Assembly (NCBI GenBank): GCA_025200525.1
Contig: CM045770.1
Location: forward strand, 124,039,429-124,103,428
Length of the DNA: 64,000 nucleotides
DNA from: Camellia lanceoleosa
Lineage: Eukaryota > Streptophyta > Magnoliopsida > Ericales > Theaceae
Reading direction: 5' to 3'
Part shown: positions 22,440 through 34,194 of the stretch, piece by piece
How the letters are laid out: every line of letters begins with the position of its first letter
How positions within the stretch are numbered: the first letter of the stretch is position 1
Notes under the pieces: model-generated
Told to the model about the DNA's origin: nothing
Database searches by the model: none
The model's input: the letters and a program-made list of their open reading frames with translations, nothing else
Position numbers and translations under genes: made by a program

Positions 22440-22660
22440 GCTCAACAGAAAGCAGTTTTGTAATTTACGCAAATTTATTTGTTTTTAATTTTACCAATTG
22501 AATTATGATACATGTATTTTTTTATAGAACAAAATACTAATAGAAGACTTAAATAATTATTGAAACTTACTTAATCTTATCCATTTATTTGTTTTTAAAT
22601 CATTTCTAATTAATTTTAAAATTAATTTTTTTGAATAATTGTCACGGGTTTTATGCTAGT
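22440..22660 (+). mobile_element. Helitron 3' terminal region
   Basis: It ends CACGGGTTTTATG then CTAG then T (22656-22660), the Helitron 3' signature. The segment TACCAATTGAATTATGA (near 22492) matches one upstream of the 3541-3571 terminus (TACCAATTAAATTATGA near 3368), so the two belong to related Helitrons. The 5' end was not identified. Confidence 0.5.
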
Positions 22661-23402
22661 GTATATATATACATATATTACATCAATCTCTATAAGTTTT
22701 GGGATACTCGAGTTATAAGTCTAATTTCAAATTTTTTGGAGTAAAAAAAAAAAAAATTGAAAAGACTATATTAACCCTACTTATTTGTCTATCAATTGAC
22801 TGTGTGTTTATATGTCTACATATCTCTATCCACCAATCACCATCTCTACTAGTCGCAGTGATTGGCCATTGCCACCAACCACTATTTCGGCAACTTTTTT
22901 GACTTTAGTGATTTTTTTGAAAAATTTTTCAATGACGCCAATGACTTAACTGTAATTTAGCTACAATGGGGTAAAAATGAAAAAACAATTCAAAATAATA
23001 AATTGTCTTTTTTACTAAACAATTTCATTAATAATGTCATCAATCTTTAGACCAACTATCATATCCCTCATAAAAATAGACTTACCACCAACTATCCTTA
23101 AATCTTACTCGAATTTCACTTAAATTTCGCTATTTGTAATTTGAAACACCAGAAATAATGAGGATCTCCATTCTAGATCCATTAATGAATGAATATAAAC
23201 CCCTACTTATTTCTATGTAATTCAATGGCACTTGAAAATAAAAGAATAGAAATGGGAATCGCATTATCATGAATCCAAAAAGTAAAAAAATTAAAGAATA
23301 AAATTGATACAAATTAAAATTGTAAAGATTATATTGACACAAGAAGTAAACTACAGTGACAACGAGTATATTTTGCTCAATTTTAAATATTGTGGATCCA
23401 TT
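22661..23402. other. AT-rich non-coding DNA
   Basis: Nothing recognised except short AT microsatellites near 22660-22680. Confidence 0.5.
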
Positions 23403-23790
23403 CAATACAAAAATTTTAGTTTTTTGCAACAGCATAATACTCCTAATGCTGTCTCAAAAAACTTTTAGCGACAGTAAATAACTTTTAGCGACGGCAAAGG
23501 AGGGGTCACACTAGAGGGTGTTGCTAAAAAGTTTTAGCGATAGCATGATGTCGTTTCCTTTTTTTTTGCGATGGCAAATGTTGCCTTTTGCGACGGCATT
23601 TTACTATCGCTAATAATATGTAAAAAATTGAGACCTTTTATGACGGCAATGTTTTACTATCGCTAAAAGTTTTATTTGAGATGGCAAAAAAATACTGTCG
23701 TGAAATGTTTTTTTGTTGCGACGGCATGATCTCTGTCACCAATTTCTTTTGCGATGGTGTGGTGCCGTCGCCAAAAAAAAAAAAAATGCA
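23403..23790 (+). mobile_element. CACTA-type left end with subterminal words
   Basis: CAATACAAAAATTTTAG (23403-23419) is a decayed match to the CACTACAAAAATTTTAG end at 35241. The shared subterminal sequence (TTTTTTGCAAC, CTAATGC.GTCTCA) follows. GCGACGGCA and its complement then recur at intervals to 23775, typical of En/Spm subterminal repeats that bind the transposase. Confidence 0.65.
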
Positions 23791-24254
23791 ATAAAATTAT
23801 TAAAAATATTCAAATTACCTGTATTAAATGAAAACAAATTGAAAAAGAAACCAATAATTGCATAATAATATAAAAATTCCTGTATAGAAATAACAATTTC
23901 TCCATAATAAAAATATTCTTCCATTCATAACTACACATCAGCAAAATTACCACACTACATAATGTTCCATAATACATATATAATGTTTAAATACATAATG
24001 TTGTTTACAATTCAAAATAACATAAACCAAAAACAAAAGTTTTCCTCATCATTCTCCGTGGGGAACAAAAACAAAAGTTAGTCGCATTCTTCACAGGCAT
24101 GCATTCCACAAGAAGCAAACTCCTACTCAGCAAATATTTGAAAACAAAAAACAAAAATAATTAATGACAATATAATTATGTGTTAATATGTTAATTACAA
24201 AAAACATAAAAATTTAACTACTATACAATTACAAAGATAATTAAGTAAATAATT
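23791..24254. other. AT-rich non-coding DNA
   Basis: No gene or repeat recognised between the CACTA subterminal words and the satellite array. Confidence 0.5.
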
Positions 24255-26216
24255 TTGCCTGGACTGAAATCTGACTCTAACTCCTAAACTAGGAACCTGA
24301 TTCAAGTCCCGTCTTCTCCCAAAGTCTCTCGTGCCAAGGCGGTCGTGTGTGCCAAGTTTTGTGCTAATCCGACGCCGTTTGGTGATTTTGGGGCACCAAC
24401 ACCTCGAATTCTAAGTTTCTTAAGGAACTAGTTTGCTAGACAGAAATCCGACTCTAACTCCCAAACTAGTTACCCGATTCGAGTCCCGTCTACTTCCACA
24501 AGTCTCCCCTGCCTAGGCGGTTGTGTGTGCCAAGTTTCGTTCTAATCCGACGCCATTTGGTGATTTTGGGGTGTCAACACCTCGAATTCTAAGTTTCTTA
24601 AGGAACTAGATTGCCTAGACCGAAATCCGGCTCTAACTCTCAAACCGAAAACCCGATTCGAGTCCTGTCTTCTCCTACAAGTCTCTCGTGCCTAGGTGGT
24701 CATGTGTGCCAAGTTTCATGCTAATCCGATGCCATTTGGTGATTTTGGGGTGTCAATATCTCGAATTCTAAGTTTCTTAAGGAACTAGTTTGCCTAGACC
24801 GAAATCCATCTCTAACTCCCAAACCGAGAACCCGATTCGAGTCCCATATTCTCCCACATCTCTCTTGTGCCAAGTCGGTCGTGTGTGCCAAGTTTCGTGC
24901 TAATCCGATGCCGTTTGGTGATTTTGGGATGTCAATACTTCGAATTCTAAGTTTTTTAAGGAACTAGTTTGCCTAGACAGAAATCCGACTCCAACTCCCA
25001 AACCGGGAACCCAATTCGAGTCACATCTTCTCCCACAAGTCTCTCGTGCCTAGACAGTCGTGTGTGCCAAGTTTCGTGCTAATCCGATGTCATTCGGTGA
25101 TTTTGAGGCGTCAACACCTCGGATTCTAAGTTTTTTAGGGAACTAGTTTGCCTAGACCGAAATTTGGCTCTAACTCCCAAACCGGGAATCCAATTCGAGA
25201 ACCCAATTCGAGTCCCGTCTTCTCCCACAAGACTCTCGTTCCTAGGCGGTTGTGTGTGCCAAGTTTCGTGCTAATCTGACATCGTTTGGTGATTTTGGGG
25301 CATCAACACCTTGAATTCTAAGTTTCTTAAGAAATTAGTTTGCCTAAACAAAAATCTAGCTCTAACTCCCAAACCGAGAACCCGATTCGAGTTTTGTCTT
25401 CTCCCACAAGTCTCTCGTGCCTAGGTGGTCGTGCGTGTCAAGTTTCATGCTAATCCGATGTCGTTTGGCGATTTTGGGGCGTTAACACCTCGAATTCTAA
25501 GTTTATTAAGGAACTAGTTTGCCTAGACCGAAATCCGGCTCTAACTCCCAAATCAGGAACCTGATTCAAGTCCCGTTTTCTCCCACAAGTCTCTTGTGCT
25601 AAGGAGGTCATATGTGCCAAGTTTCGTGCTAATCTGACACCGTTTGGTGATTTTGGGGTGTCAATACCTCGAATTCTAAGTTTTCTAAGGAACTAGTTTG
25701 CCTAGACCGAAATCCAGTTCTAACTCCCAAACCAGGAACCTGATTCAAGTCCCGTCTTCTCCTACAAGTCTCTCGTGCCAAGGAGGTCGTGTGTGCCAAG
25801 TTTCATGCTAATCCGACGCCGTTTGGTGATTTTGTGGCGTCAACATGTTGAATTCTAAGTTTCTTAAGGAACTAGTTTGCCTAGACCGAAATTCAACTCT
25901 AACATCCCAAACTGGAAACCCGATTCGAGTCCCGTCTTCTCCCACAAGTCTCTCATGCCTAGGAGGTCGTGTGTGCCAAGTTTCGTGCTAATCCGACGCC
26001 GTTTGGTGACTTTGAGGCCTCAACACATTGAATTCTAAGTTTCTTATGGAACTAGTTTGGCTAGACTGAAATCCAACTGTAACTCCCAAACCGGGAACTC
26101 GATTCGAGTCCGGTCTTCTCCCACAAGTCTCTCGTGCCTAGGCGGTCGTGTGTGCCAAGTTTCGTGCTAATCTAACGCTGTTTGGTGATTTTAGGGCGTC
26201 AACACCTCAAATTCAC
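24255..26216. repeat. Satellite-like tandem array, 11 monomers of about 179 bp
   Basis: Monomer starts (TTGCCTAGAC-type) fall at 24255, 24433, 24611, 24790, 24969, 25148, 25340, 25519, 25698, 25877 and 26057. The spacing is 178, 178, 179, 179, 179, 192, 179, 179, 179 and 180. The sixth unit carries a 13-bp internal duplication (CCAATTCGAGAA repeated). The last is cut after about 160 bp. Conserved blocks include CCCGATTCGAGTCCCGTCTT, GTGTGCCAAGTTTCGTGCTA and GTTTGGTGATTTTGGGGCGT. Copies are similar in all positions, with no coding frame kept. Confidence 0.95.
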
Positions 26217-26649
26217 GAGGCTGAAAAAGAATAACAAAAATGTTACTTGAAACCCTTCAACAAGGATGAATTCAATGTTACTGGTAGACATGACCTTTTA
26301 CACCTTGTGTTTTGTTTCTTTGTGTGGTTAAATTCTAGCCCATATGAATAAATAAGCAAAAGCAAACCTATAACGCACTTCCATATCTATGATGCCATGA
26401 ACACATCAAAATGCTTGTATTTTTAAACCACTCAAAATCTCATATTAATAGCTAAGGGAGCAATCAAGATTCAACTATCTACCATATTTGCATCCATTAG
26501 CAGTTCAGACACTAGATTTAATTAAATTAATATAGTAAACCATCAATATACATAGAACATAATTTGCTAGAAATCACATTAATATCAACAGTAAATGGAA
26601 AGCTACATCAAAGCATGCACACATGCAACTCTAGATGTGGTAGCAAGCA
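26217..26649. other. AT-rich DNA between satellite and solo LTR
   Basis: Nothing coding recognised. It may be residual intron or flank of the dehydrogenase fragment. Confidence 0.4.
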
Positions 26650-26654
26650 AATAA

Positions 26655-28778
26655 TATAGCGACCCTGGTTTTGACCCGTCTCTTGTGGTGTTCCGGACTC
26701 GGGTTTGTATGGTTTGAATGGTGGTTCATGTCGTGTATCCCTTGTCTTCCCCTCATTGTTGGTTATTGGGTTGTAGTTGTGTGTTTGGAAAAGGTTGGTT
26801 GCTTGTTTTTCCAAACTTAAGTTGCCCAGAATTTTGGCTCTCCGCTCAAGCGGGCATTCTTACGCTCGAGTGAGCTTCACAAATTTTGTTCCATGCTCGA
26901 GTGGGAATTCGGGTGCTCGAGCGGGGACTGCGTCTACAAAACTGCTGAGAGGGTGTATTTTACGCTCGAGCACAGGGTTTCATGCTCGAACGGGAGTCTG
27001 TGTCTTACGCTCGAGCGGGGGTTTCCATGCTCGAGTAGACCGTGTTTTATCAGCTTGAAAAGGTGACATTTCAGATCACTTTTTGCAATCCTTTCTCTCT
27101 CTAAAATTCTCCAAATTTCCAGATCTAGAGCTTTCCTCTCTAGAAGTCATCTTCACTTTTTGATTTCTCCAAATCCATTGGGATTTTAGCCATAGTTCCT
27201 TCATCAAAGTTGTATAACTTCTCGAGGGCTTTGTTGTGTGTGGTGGAGTTCGAGTTTCGACACCGTAAATTTTGGGGGTTTCAACTATTTTCTTCTTTAA
27301 ACTTGAGGTAGGGATTTTCTTTGAGCTATATATATGTTTTTGCAAGATCTAGATCATTTTTGAAATCATCCTTTGATTAGTTTTGAAAGTTGGCAGTTGA
27401 TTCAAGAAGATGAGTGATTTTTGAAAGTGGGTTTACTTTCTTGTTCCTTTAAAAATAGAAATTGAGGGTTTTGAACTATGTTGACTGAAGAAAGAGATTG
27501 TTGGTGAGATTTTTCTCAAATGTTTGAAGATGGATGGTTTTGGTGAGAAAACCTAGAAATTGGGGAATTTTTAAAAGAAGTTGAAAATCCATGGTTATTA
27601 TTATCATAGTTATTTTGAATGCCCAAAATAAATGAAGTTTGGAAAATTTCTTATTTATATTGTATAAATGATAAATTTTGAGGAATATGAGAATTGTTGT
27701 TCGTTTTGGAAATTGTTATTCAAAATGTTGATTTAGTCTTGAGATGGCTAATTTGTTGAGAATGCTCGAAATGTGGGAAATGTGTTATCCCTTGGATGAA
27801 TTGGAATAAATGTGTATCTATTTATCTTGTGAAAATTGCATGGAAAGGAGAAATGGAAATTTTGATCATAATAGTAGTATTGTGTCGAAGAATTGGAAAT
27901 GGAAGAATTGTTGCATTGTATTAATTATTGTTGCATTGGCATATCAATTTATTTGATTACATTGAACTTTGAAAGTTGATTTGAAAAGTTGCATTGAGAA
28001 GAGAATGTTGAGAAATAAGTTTTCATGGAATTGTTTTGGAGTAAATACGGTGGTAAGTCCAAACAGTTGGTGTAGATGAAATTGATCAAGTTGGCCTGTG
28101 TGTCCTTGGTGAAAGACCAAAAAGTCGCGCGGATAGGTGTCGAGCCTTCGGTTAGTACTGGTAAAAATGACAATTGGTAATATTTGTAAAGTCTACTTGC
28201 AGACATCGACCTAAGGATTACCAGAGTTGTATTTATCGCCCCTTGATTAAAAGGGATAAATGTGGAACAGTTGAAATTGTATAATATCATTGAGCATGAT
28301 GGTTTTTAAAAGATGAATATGTGTTTTACCTTAAAAAGGGGCATGGCATGGCATGTGCATTCATCTCATGAGACTTGTATAAAATGTATATACATTGTGA
28401 AGATTTTCCTATTGGGCTTTATGTTCACCCTACGGGATTTTTGGTGTAGGAAAAGACGTGGTGAATCTGCCTAACTGAGGGTGTGGAAATGTGTGCTGAG
28501 AGCACAATGTTCTCATTTGCTGTGACTTTGATTGTAAGCCAAGGGCTTTGTTTGTGTGGGTTTGAATAACTGTTTTGTATAACTAGGCTTAAACCTTGGA
28601 GAATTGTAAACCCTTGAGGGCATTTATTTGTTGATTTATTTGTTGTTGGATTAAATGTGTAATCGCATGAGGGACTATTTGTATCTTGTAATACAAGTGT
28701 GGAGATTTGTTTCAGTTTTTCCTTTAAAGAGCCATGGTTGTTGTGTTATCATTTGGGCTTGAAATTTGGGACGTTACA
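26655..28778 (+). mobile_element. Solo LTR, gypsy family with CTCGAG words, TSD AATAA
   Basis: 2124 bp from TATAGCGACCCTGG to GGGACGTTACA, with the perfect duplication AATAA at 26650-26654 and 28779-28783. It is the same family as 29953-31919, in opposite orientation. CTCGAG words cluster at 26841-27040 (near 26863, 26897, 26912, 26963, 27009, 27030, plus decayed copies), followed by the CT-rich leader. Ends resemble the Tekay LTRs. Confidence 0.92.
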
Positions 28779-28989
28779 AATAATAATCTTGATCATTTTC
28801 AAAACCATCTAGATATGGTAACAAGCAACTTTAAATCATTTATTTGAAGCATTTGTTCAACATGAAGTTATTCTAGGATATTAAAAAAAAATAAAACAAT
28901 GAAAAGAAAATAAGAAAAGAAAACACAAAATGTACGAATGCATTTATAGGAAAACTTGTAGCAGAAAAACCAAGATAATTGAAACTCAC

Positions 28990-31900
28990 TTTTTTTCCCA
29001 GCAGTGTTTCACCAGTTGGCTATCCAAGCAGCTTCTGCTTTACAACAATGTGCATCTCATTCTGCAATAATAACAAAATAATAAAAAACCAATTCACATA
29101 AACATGACTTCAATTTCATACAAAAATATGTGTTATATATATGATATAACCACATATACAAATAACAATGTCTTACAAAAGAAAAGATGTAATGCCTGTC
29201 CATATAATCCTAAAATCCCAAACATCCAGTATTTCACAAGAGTCCCAAAAAACAAAAAACAAAAATAAAATGCATATTGAATGCGCACTACCACAAAAAG
29301 ACCCAAACCTAAAAGCAAAGTTGAAATGTTGTCAATAAACAACAAAAGTTAGGAGATATGGAGAAAACCAAGCCACGTGAATGGATTCTTAAGATATCTC
29401 AGCAATAATGACAAATAAAAGACAAAAGTTCTCAGATTAAACAGCTTAATAACAAAATGTGCTCCAAATGATCAAATGCTCAAGCAATAGTGGATTTCCG
29501 CATGTGACCAATTCATATTTAAATAGGAGAAACACCCTGTGAAAAACATAGAGTGTGAGCACATCAATTACATACTTCTAACACTAAATAGTGGGAATTT
29601 GTATGGAGTGGGAAAGGCAATCAAGAGGGAATAGAAAGATACAAAATAAAGTAAATAAAATAGACGGGTTATATGCCAAAATGACCAACACTAAAGCAAA
29701 TTTGAACCCCTCAAAAACAATGTCATGTACCTTTGGGGATTAATGAATTTAAGCTTTGTAGTGAAGACGAGGTAGAAAGAATAAAGTAATTACAAGGCAC
29801 AATACCGTCGATGAAAATAATATATAGTAATAGATAAGAGAGTAAATCTAATTAACTTTTTTACAAGTTAAAAGACTAGTGATATATCACTCACCTGTAT
29901 TGTGATACTGACAAAATACATCACTTTCTAGTTGTGAGGTTATTACAAAAATTGTAACGTCCCCAAAATAATACAATAAATCCAATCTCATATGCGGAAA
30001 AATATGAGAAATAATATACTTTCATACATCAGAGTTTATTTATAAAAGTTTAATGTACAGTCAAATGCCCTGTAGGCTTACATATTCTCAAGCTATTACT
30101 TGGTTATACAAAAGAGAGCACAACTCATTACAAATAAGCCCTTGGCTAAACATATAACAAACATAACAAAAGAAGCTCTTGCTTCCCATATGTCCATCTA
30201 CGCTATTGCCTTGGTGGAAGCATATCATCTGTACCTGAAAATGATGTCTCCATATAGGGTGAGCCAACAGCCTAGTAGAAATAATCTAACACAATATATG
30301 AGATTTAGCAAAGGTATAAGTACCAAGTGCATAAACAATGCCTGTACTAAAACATCCACCAACTTGAATATTCATATGATTCCATTTCTTTCAATTCATT
30401 TCAAATTCATCTATACTTCTCAATTCATGAGTCAAGACCATTATCTTTCAATTCATTTCTCATTCCATTTATTCTACTCAATTCATGAGTTAAATCTATT
30501 TCATAAAGACGACCAAATTGAGACTATAACTCAATAAGTCTTTAACCAGCATAATCATCATACAATCACTTTTATTTTCCATTTTACGGACATTTTGTCC
30601 ATGGGAATTGGCACCCATTTATAATCGTGATTTTCGGGACTTTCACCCTGGACGCTCCGCCCAACTTAATTCAATGGAGTCCATCCCCTATCTCCTCCCA
30701 AACATCATATATATACAATGTAATTAAAGATATAATCATACATGGAGTACATCCCCCATCTCCTCCCAAACAAGTGTACATATACAATGTATATAAAGAC
30801 ATAATCATATTCAATGACAACCAACAATGGATTAGTTTTAAATCACCTAATCCTCATGCAATTTCTACAACAATCTTAGCTATCTTCCACGGATAGCCCA
30901 ATAAAGTTATTTCTAAACAGATAATTAATCTCAAGATAAATAGTTTAATTCAAAACTTCCAAAGATGTAAGATAATACCTATCTAATTTCACCATCCACA
31001 TCAATAACCATCCAATTTCACATTTTCAATGTTAATCCCAATTATTTATACAAGATAATGATCTTATCAAATTAGGGCAAAATCTCAATTTTTCCAAATA
31101 TCGACCCAAATATCAAAATCAATCATTTTGGCATAACATGCCCTCATATTCAAACCTCAAACCCATTTACCTCATATTCATCAAAAACCCCTCTTTTCCA
31201 TAATCACACCCAAATCCTAGATTTGTCCCAAATCACAACCAAACCTCATCATCTATACATAATAACAAATAACTAAGCTAAAAACCATATTAAAGTGTAA
31301 AAAATCCCTACATCAAGTGTAGATGAAGAATTTAGTTGAAACACCCCAAATTTACGGTGTTGAAACTCAATCTCCGCCGCACACAACAAAGCCCTCGAGA
31401 ACTTGTACAACTTTGACGAAAGAACTATGGCCAAAATCCCAATGGATTTGGAGAAATCAAAGAGAGAAGGTGACTTCTAGAGAGAGACGCTCTAGATCTA
31501 GAAATTTTGAGACTTTTAGAGAGAGAGAGGATTGAAAAAAGTGATCTGAAATGTCACTTTCACGAGCTGATAAAACGCGGTCCGCTCGAGTGTGGAAAGC
31601 CCTGCTCGAGCGTGAAACCCTCTACTAGAGTATAAAATATGCCCTCTAAGTATTTTTGCAAACGTGGTCTCTGCTCGAGTGCTCGAATGCCTGCTCGAGC
31701 GTAGAGCAAAATTTGTGAAGCCCGCTTAAGCGGAGAGCCAAAATTCTGGGCAACTTGAGTTTGGAAAAACAAGCAACCAACCTATTCCAAACACCCAACT
31801 ACAACCCAATAACCAACAATAAGGGGAAGTCAAGGAAACAAGACATGTACAACCATCCAAACCATATAAACCTGAGTCCGGAATACCACAAGAGACGGGT

Positions 31901-32731
31901 TAAAACCAGGGTCGCTATAAAAATGATCTTGAAGGTAATGAAAATTAATAAATAATTAACAAAACTCTCAAGAAGGAGCTAAATCATAATTTTGGTTAAG
32001 CTCTTATCAACATAGTGAAATTTATCATGGTTTGATTAAATTATGGAAGAAAAAAGTAAAAAACAAAAGACTTTCCAATATAGGGGTACTGGGCTAAAAC
32101 TTTTCACCAATTAAACTTCAACACATAAATTTCACTTAGGAAAAAAGAGAAAATCAGCAACATATCATGGAGAGATAGCACAACATAAATTTATCATTTT
32201 TCTCAATTGCAATTTAGATCAATGAACATAAACCATTTATTTCAGCATATTCATAATTTAAAATAATTAATTCACTAAAAAGTTGTTGAAGCTTCCCAAT
32301 TTATAAGCTAAAAAAAATGAGAAATGCATATTGATTCTAGATTATTGGACTGAATTGAACTGACTTGTTTACAAAGAAGGCCCAACATTAGATATATGGC
32401 CATTTCAGCACATGAAGCTACATTTCCAGTTACACCACCAGGAGTTCTAACAACTTTGATTCCATGCTTTGTAGCAGCATTGATGTCAACGCCTTCATGT
32501 AAAGATAAATGGAGACCATATGCATATAAGAAATAATGTCTAACAGATATTATGCTTATGGTATTTAACAAAAATAAAGAAAGAACCTTCTAGCCCAACA
32601 CCATACTGCATTATTAGCTTTGTCCTAGTTGCACAAGAAATAACATCTGCATTTAGCTGCATGTTTTTTACAATACAGATAACGTAGTTGCCAATAACAA
32701 TAGGCACATAATCAAATAGAACATCATCAAC
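28990..32731 (-). pseudogene. D-isomer-specific 2-hydroxyacid dehydrogenase fragment, three exons
   Basis: Three exons on the minus strand join in phase: 32587-32731, 32365-32492 and 28990-29061 (145+128+72 bp = 115 codons). They carry the end of the N-terminal catalytic domain. Exon 1 reads KLIMQYGVGLEG. Exon 2 reads VDINAATKHGIKVVRTPGG and then SCAEMAIYLMLGLL, the conserved block of the plant NAD(P)-dependent 2-hydroxyacid dehydrogenase family that resembles phosphoglycerate dehydrogenase. Exon 3 reads NEMHIVVKQKLLG, then a TAG stop, then PTGETLLGKK. Introns have GT..AG ends (acceptor TTTTGTAG before exon 1, TTGCAG before exon 3, donor GTGAGT after it). The upstream exons and the Rossmann-fold exons (next expected motif GxGxxG) were not found. 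A solo LTR sits in the second intron and another lies beyond exon 3. It is a gene fragment, dead by truncation and by the stop. Confidence 0.82.
29953..31919 (-). mobile_element. Solo LTR of the CTCGAG-word family, TSD AAAAT
   Basis: 1967 bp; plus strand begins TGTAACGTCCCC and ends GGGTCGCTATA, with the perfect duplication AAAAT (29948-29952, 31920-31924). The minus-strand start closely matches the LTR at 26655. CTCGAG words lie at 31570-31740 in the equivalent place. It lies within intron 2 of the dehydrogenase fragment. Confidence 0.92.
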
Positions 32732-33358
32732 CTACAAAACAGAAAAAAGAACTACTGAAGGGGTTCACTATAGGATGGGTAACCCCTTAAACTGATGTCT
32801 TTTCCAATTGAAGAACATCAATTTTGAGAAATCAGTGACATGCAAATTTTCAATAAGAATTAAGAAATACAACGAGAGAGTAATACAAGATAAGTCAATT
32901 TGGAAAAAATAATAACTAAGCTTTTTGGATTTGATATTTTTAATTTACTCCTCAAATTTATGCTCCTCAAAAATAAATATGCAAATTTAAATTAAAAAAA
33001 AAAGATCTGAATTATCAATTAAAAACGCAGGGCCTAAACTAGGGCCTAACAACCATCTGAATCAAAATCATCAATCAAAATTTATTATCTGAATCTGAAT
33101 CATAATCATAATCATCTACAACAATACAACCATCTAAAAAAAGAGGTCTGAATCATGAATCAAAACCCAGGGCCTAACAACCAAAAAATAAATATGTAAA
33201 TTTAAATTAAAAAAAATCAAAGAAAGAAAGCATAATGAGTCTTGAAAAACCATCAGCAATTCAGAAAAGGGGAATTGCTCCATTCATCAAAGGTTTGGAT
33301 GTAATTCAACAGGCTAATTTCAAATCCATCCATAGAGGCTAATTTCAAGGGCTAACCT
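32732..33358. other. AT-rich DNA upstream of the dehydrogenase exons
   Basis: Begins with the acceptor polypyrimidine stretch of the first visible exon. No earlier exon was found. Contains near-repeated segments (ATAAATATGCAAATTTAAATT at about 32974 and ATAAATATGTAAATTTAAATT at about 33188, shown here only to 20 bases each in part). Confidence 0.4.
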
Positions 33359-33359
33359 G

Positions 33360-33570
33360 GTTCACGCTGTCGTTGTTTGCCGTTACTCGCCATCTCACGC
33401 TGCTCGCCGTTGCTCGGCGTCGTCGTCTACCACTGCTTGTTGTCGCTTGACGCCGTTGTATGCCGCTACTCGATACCGTCTCACGCCGTTGCTGTCGTCG
33501 CTCGACGCTGTCGCCTGCCGCCGTCACTCAATGCCGTCGTCTGCCCTGCTTATGGTTGCGAGAGAGAGAG

Positions 33571-33615
<45 letters not shown>
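33360..33615. repeat. CGTCG-rich degenerate repeat and (GA)n
   Basis: A run of imperfect CGCCGTTGCTCG/CGTCGTCTGCC words (33360-33550), GC-rich against AT-rich flanks, followed by (GA)n at 33559-33615. The ORFs across it are low-complexity. Confidence 0.6.
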
Positions 33616-33618
<3 letters not shown>

Positions 33619-33784
33619 GGATTTTTGGTTCAAAAGATTAGGGATTTGAGATTTGGGGATTTTTGATTGAGGGAGGAAAAATGAGCGTGAATCAGATTTT
33701 GAGTTCTTTTTTTTTTTTTTCTTTGCGACGTCAAGTATAACCATCACAAATGAAAATTTAAATAATGAAATGATGGCATTTAAC

Positions 33785-34071
33785 TATTCCCCCCATCCCA
33801 AAATAATGGTCTCTTTTGGAGAATCCAACTTTTTTTGATAGTACAATTATTATATTTTAAAAATATTAATTTTCCAAAATTACCCTCTGATAGTACATTT
33901 TTTTGGGAATATCAATTGTAATAATTGTACTTTTTGTATTATTAATGAATTTGAAAGAAGGGCAAAATAGTAAATTCATATTATTTTATTTCTTGATTTT
34001 TGGAAAGGGACTAATATTTTAGGACAATAAAAAATGGAATAAGGGACTAATATTTTGGGACAGAGGGAGTA
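33785..34071. mobile_element. Stowaway-like (Tc1/mariner) MITE
   Basis: TA-flanked element of about 285 bp. The left end CCCCCCATCCCAAAATA pairs with the right end, whose reverse complement is CTCCCTCTGTCCCAAAATA. This is the typical plant Stowaway terminus. No coding sequence. Confidence 0.8.
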
Positions 34072-34094
34072 CTTTTTTTTTATTTGTAATGGGA

Positions 34095-34160
34095 GTATTG
34101 CTGTTGCCGATAACCTTTATTTGCGACGAGGAAAGGTTGCCATCGCAAAAAAAATAATTT
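34095..34160. repeat. CACTA subterminal-type words
   Basis: TTGCCGATAAC, TTTGCGACGAGG and GTTGCCATCGCAAAA form inverted GCGACGGC-like words, as at 23460-23775 and 35300-35590. A further copy lies at 33720-33750, left of the MITE, so the MITE inserted into a CACTA subterminal region. Confidence 0.55.
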
Positions 34161-34194
34161 ATTTTTTTTCCAAAAACCTCCGTGTCCATTTTGC

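Noticed and set aside
24255..26216. Centromere
   Set aside because: Monomer length fits, but eleven units flanked by ordinary dispersed repeats do not show a centromere.
33377..33666. ORFs of 60-90 residues over the CGTCG-rich tract
   Set aside because: Degenerate trinucleotide-like repeats followed by (GA)n; overlapping open frames on both strands.
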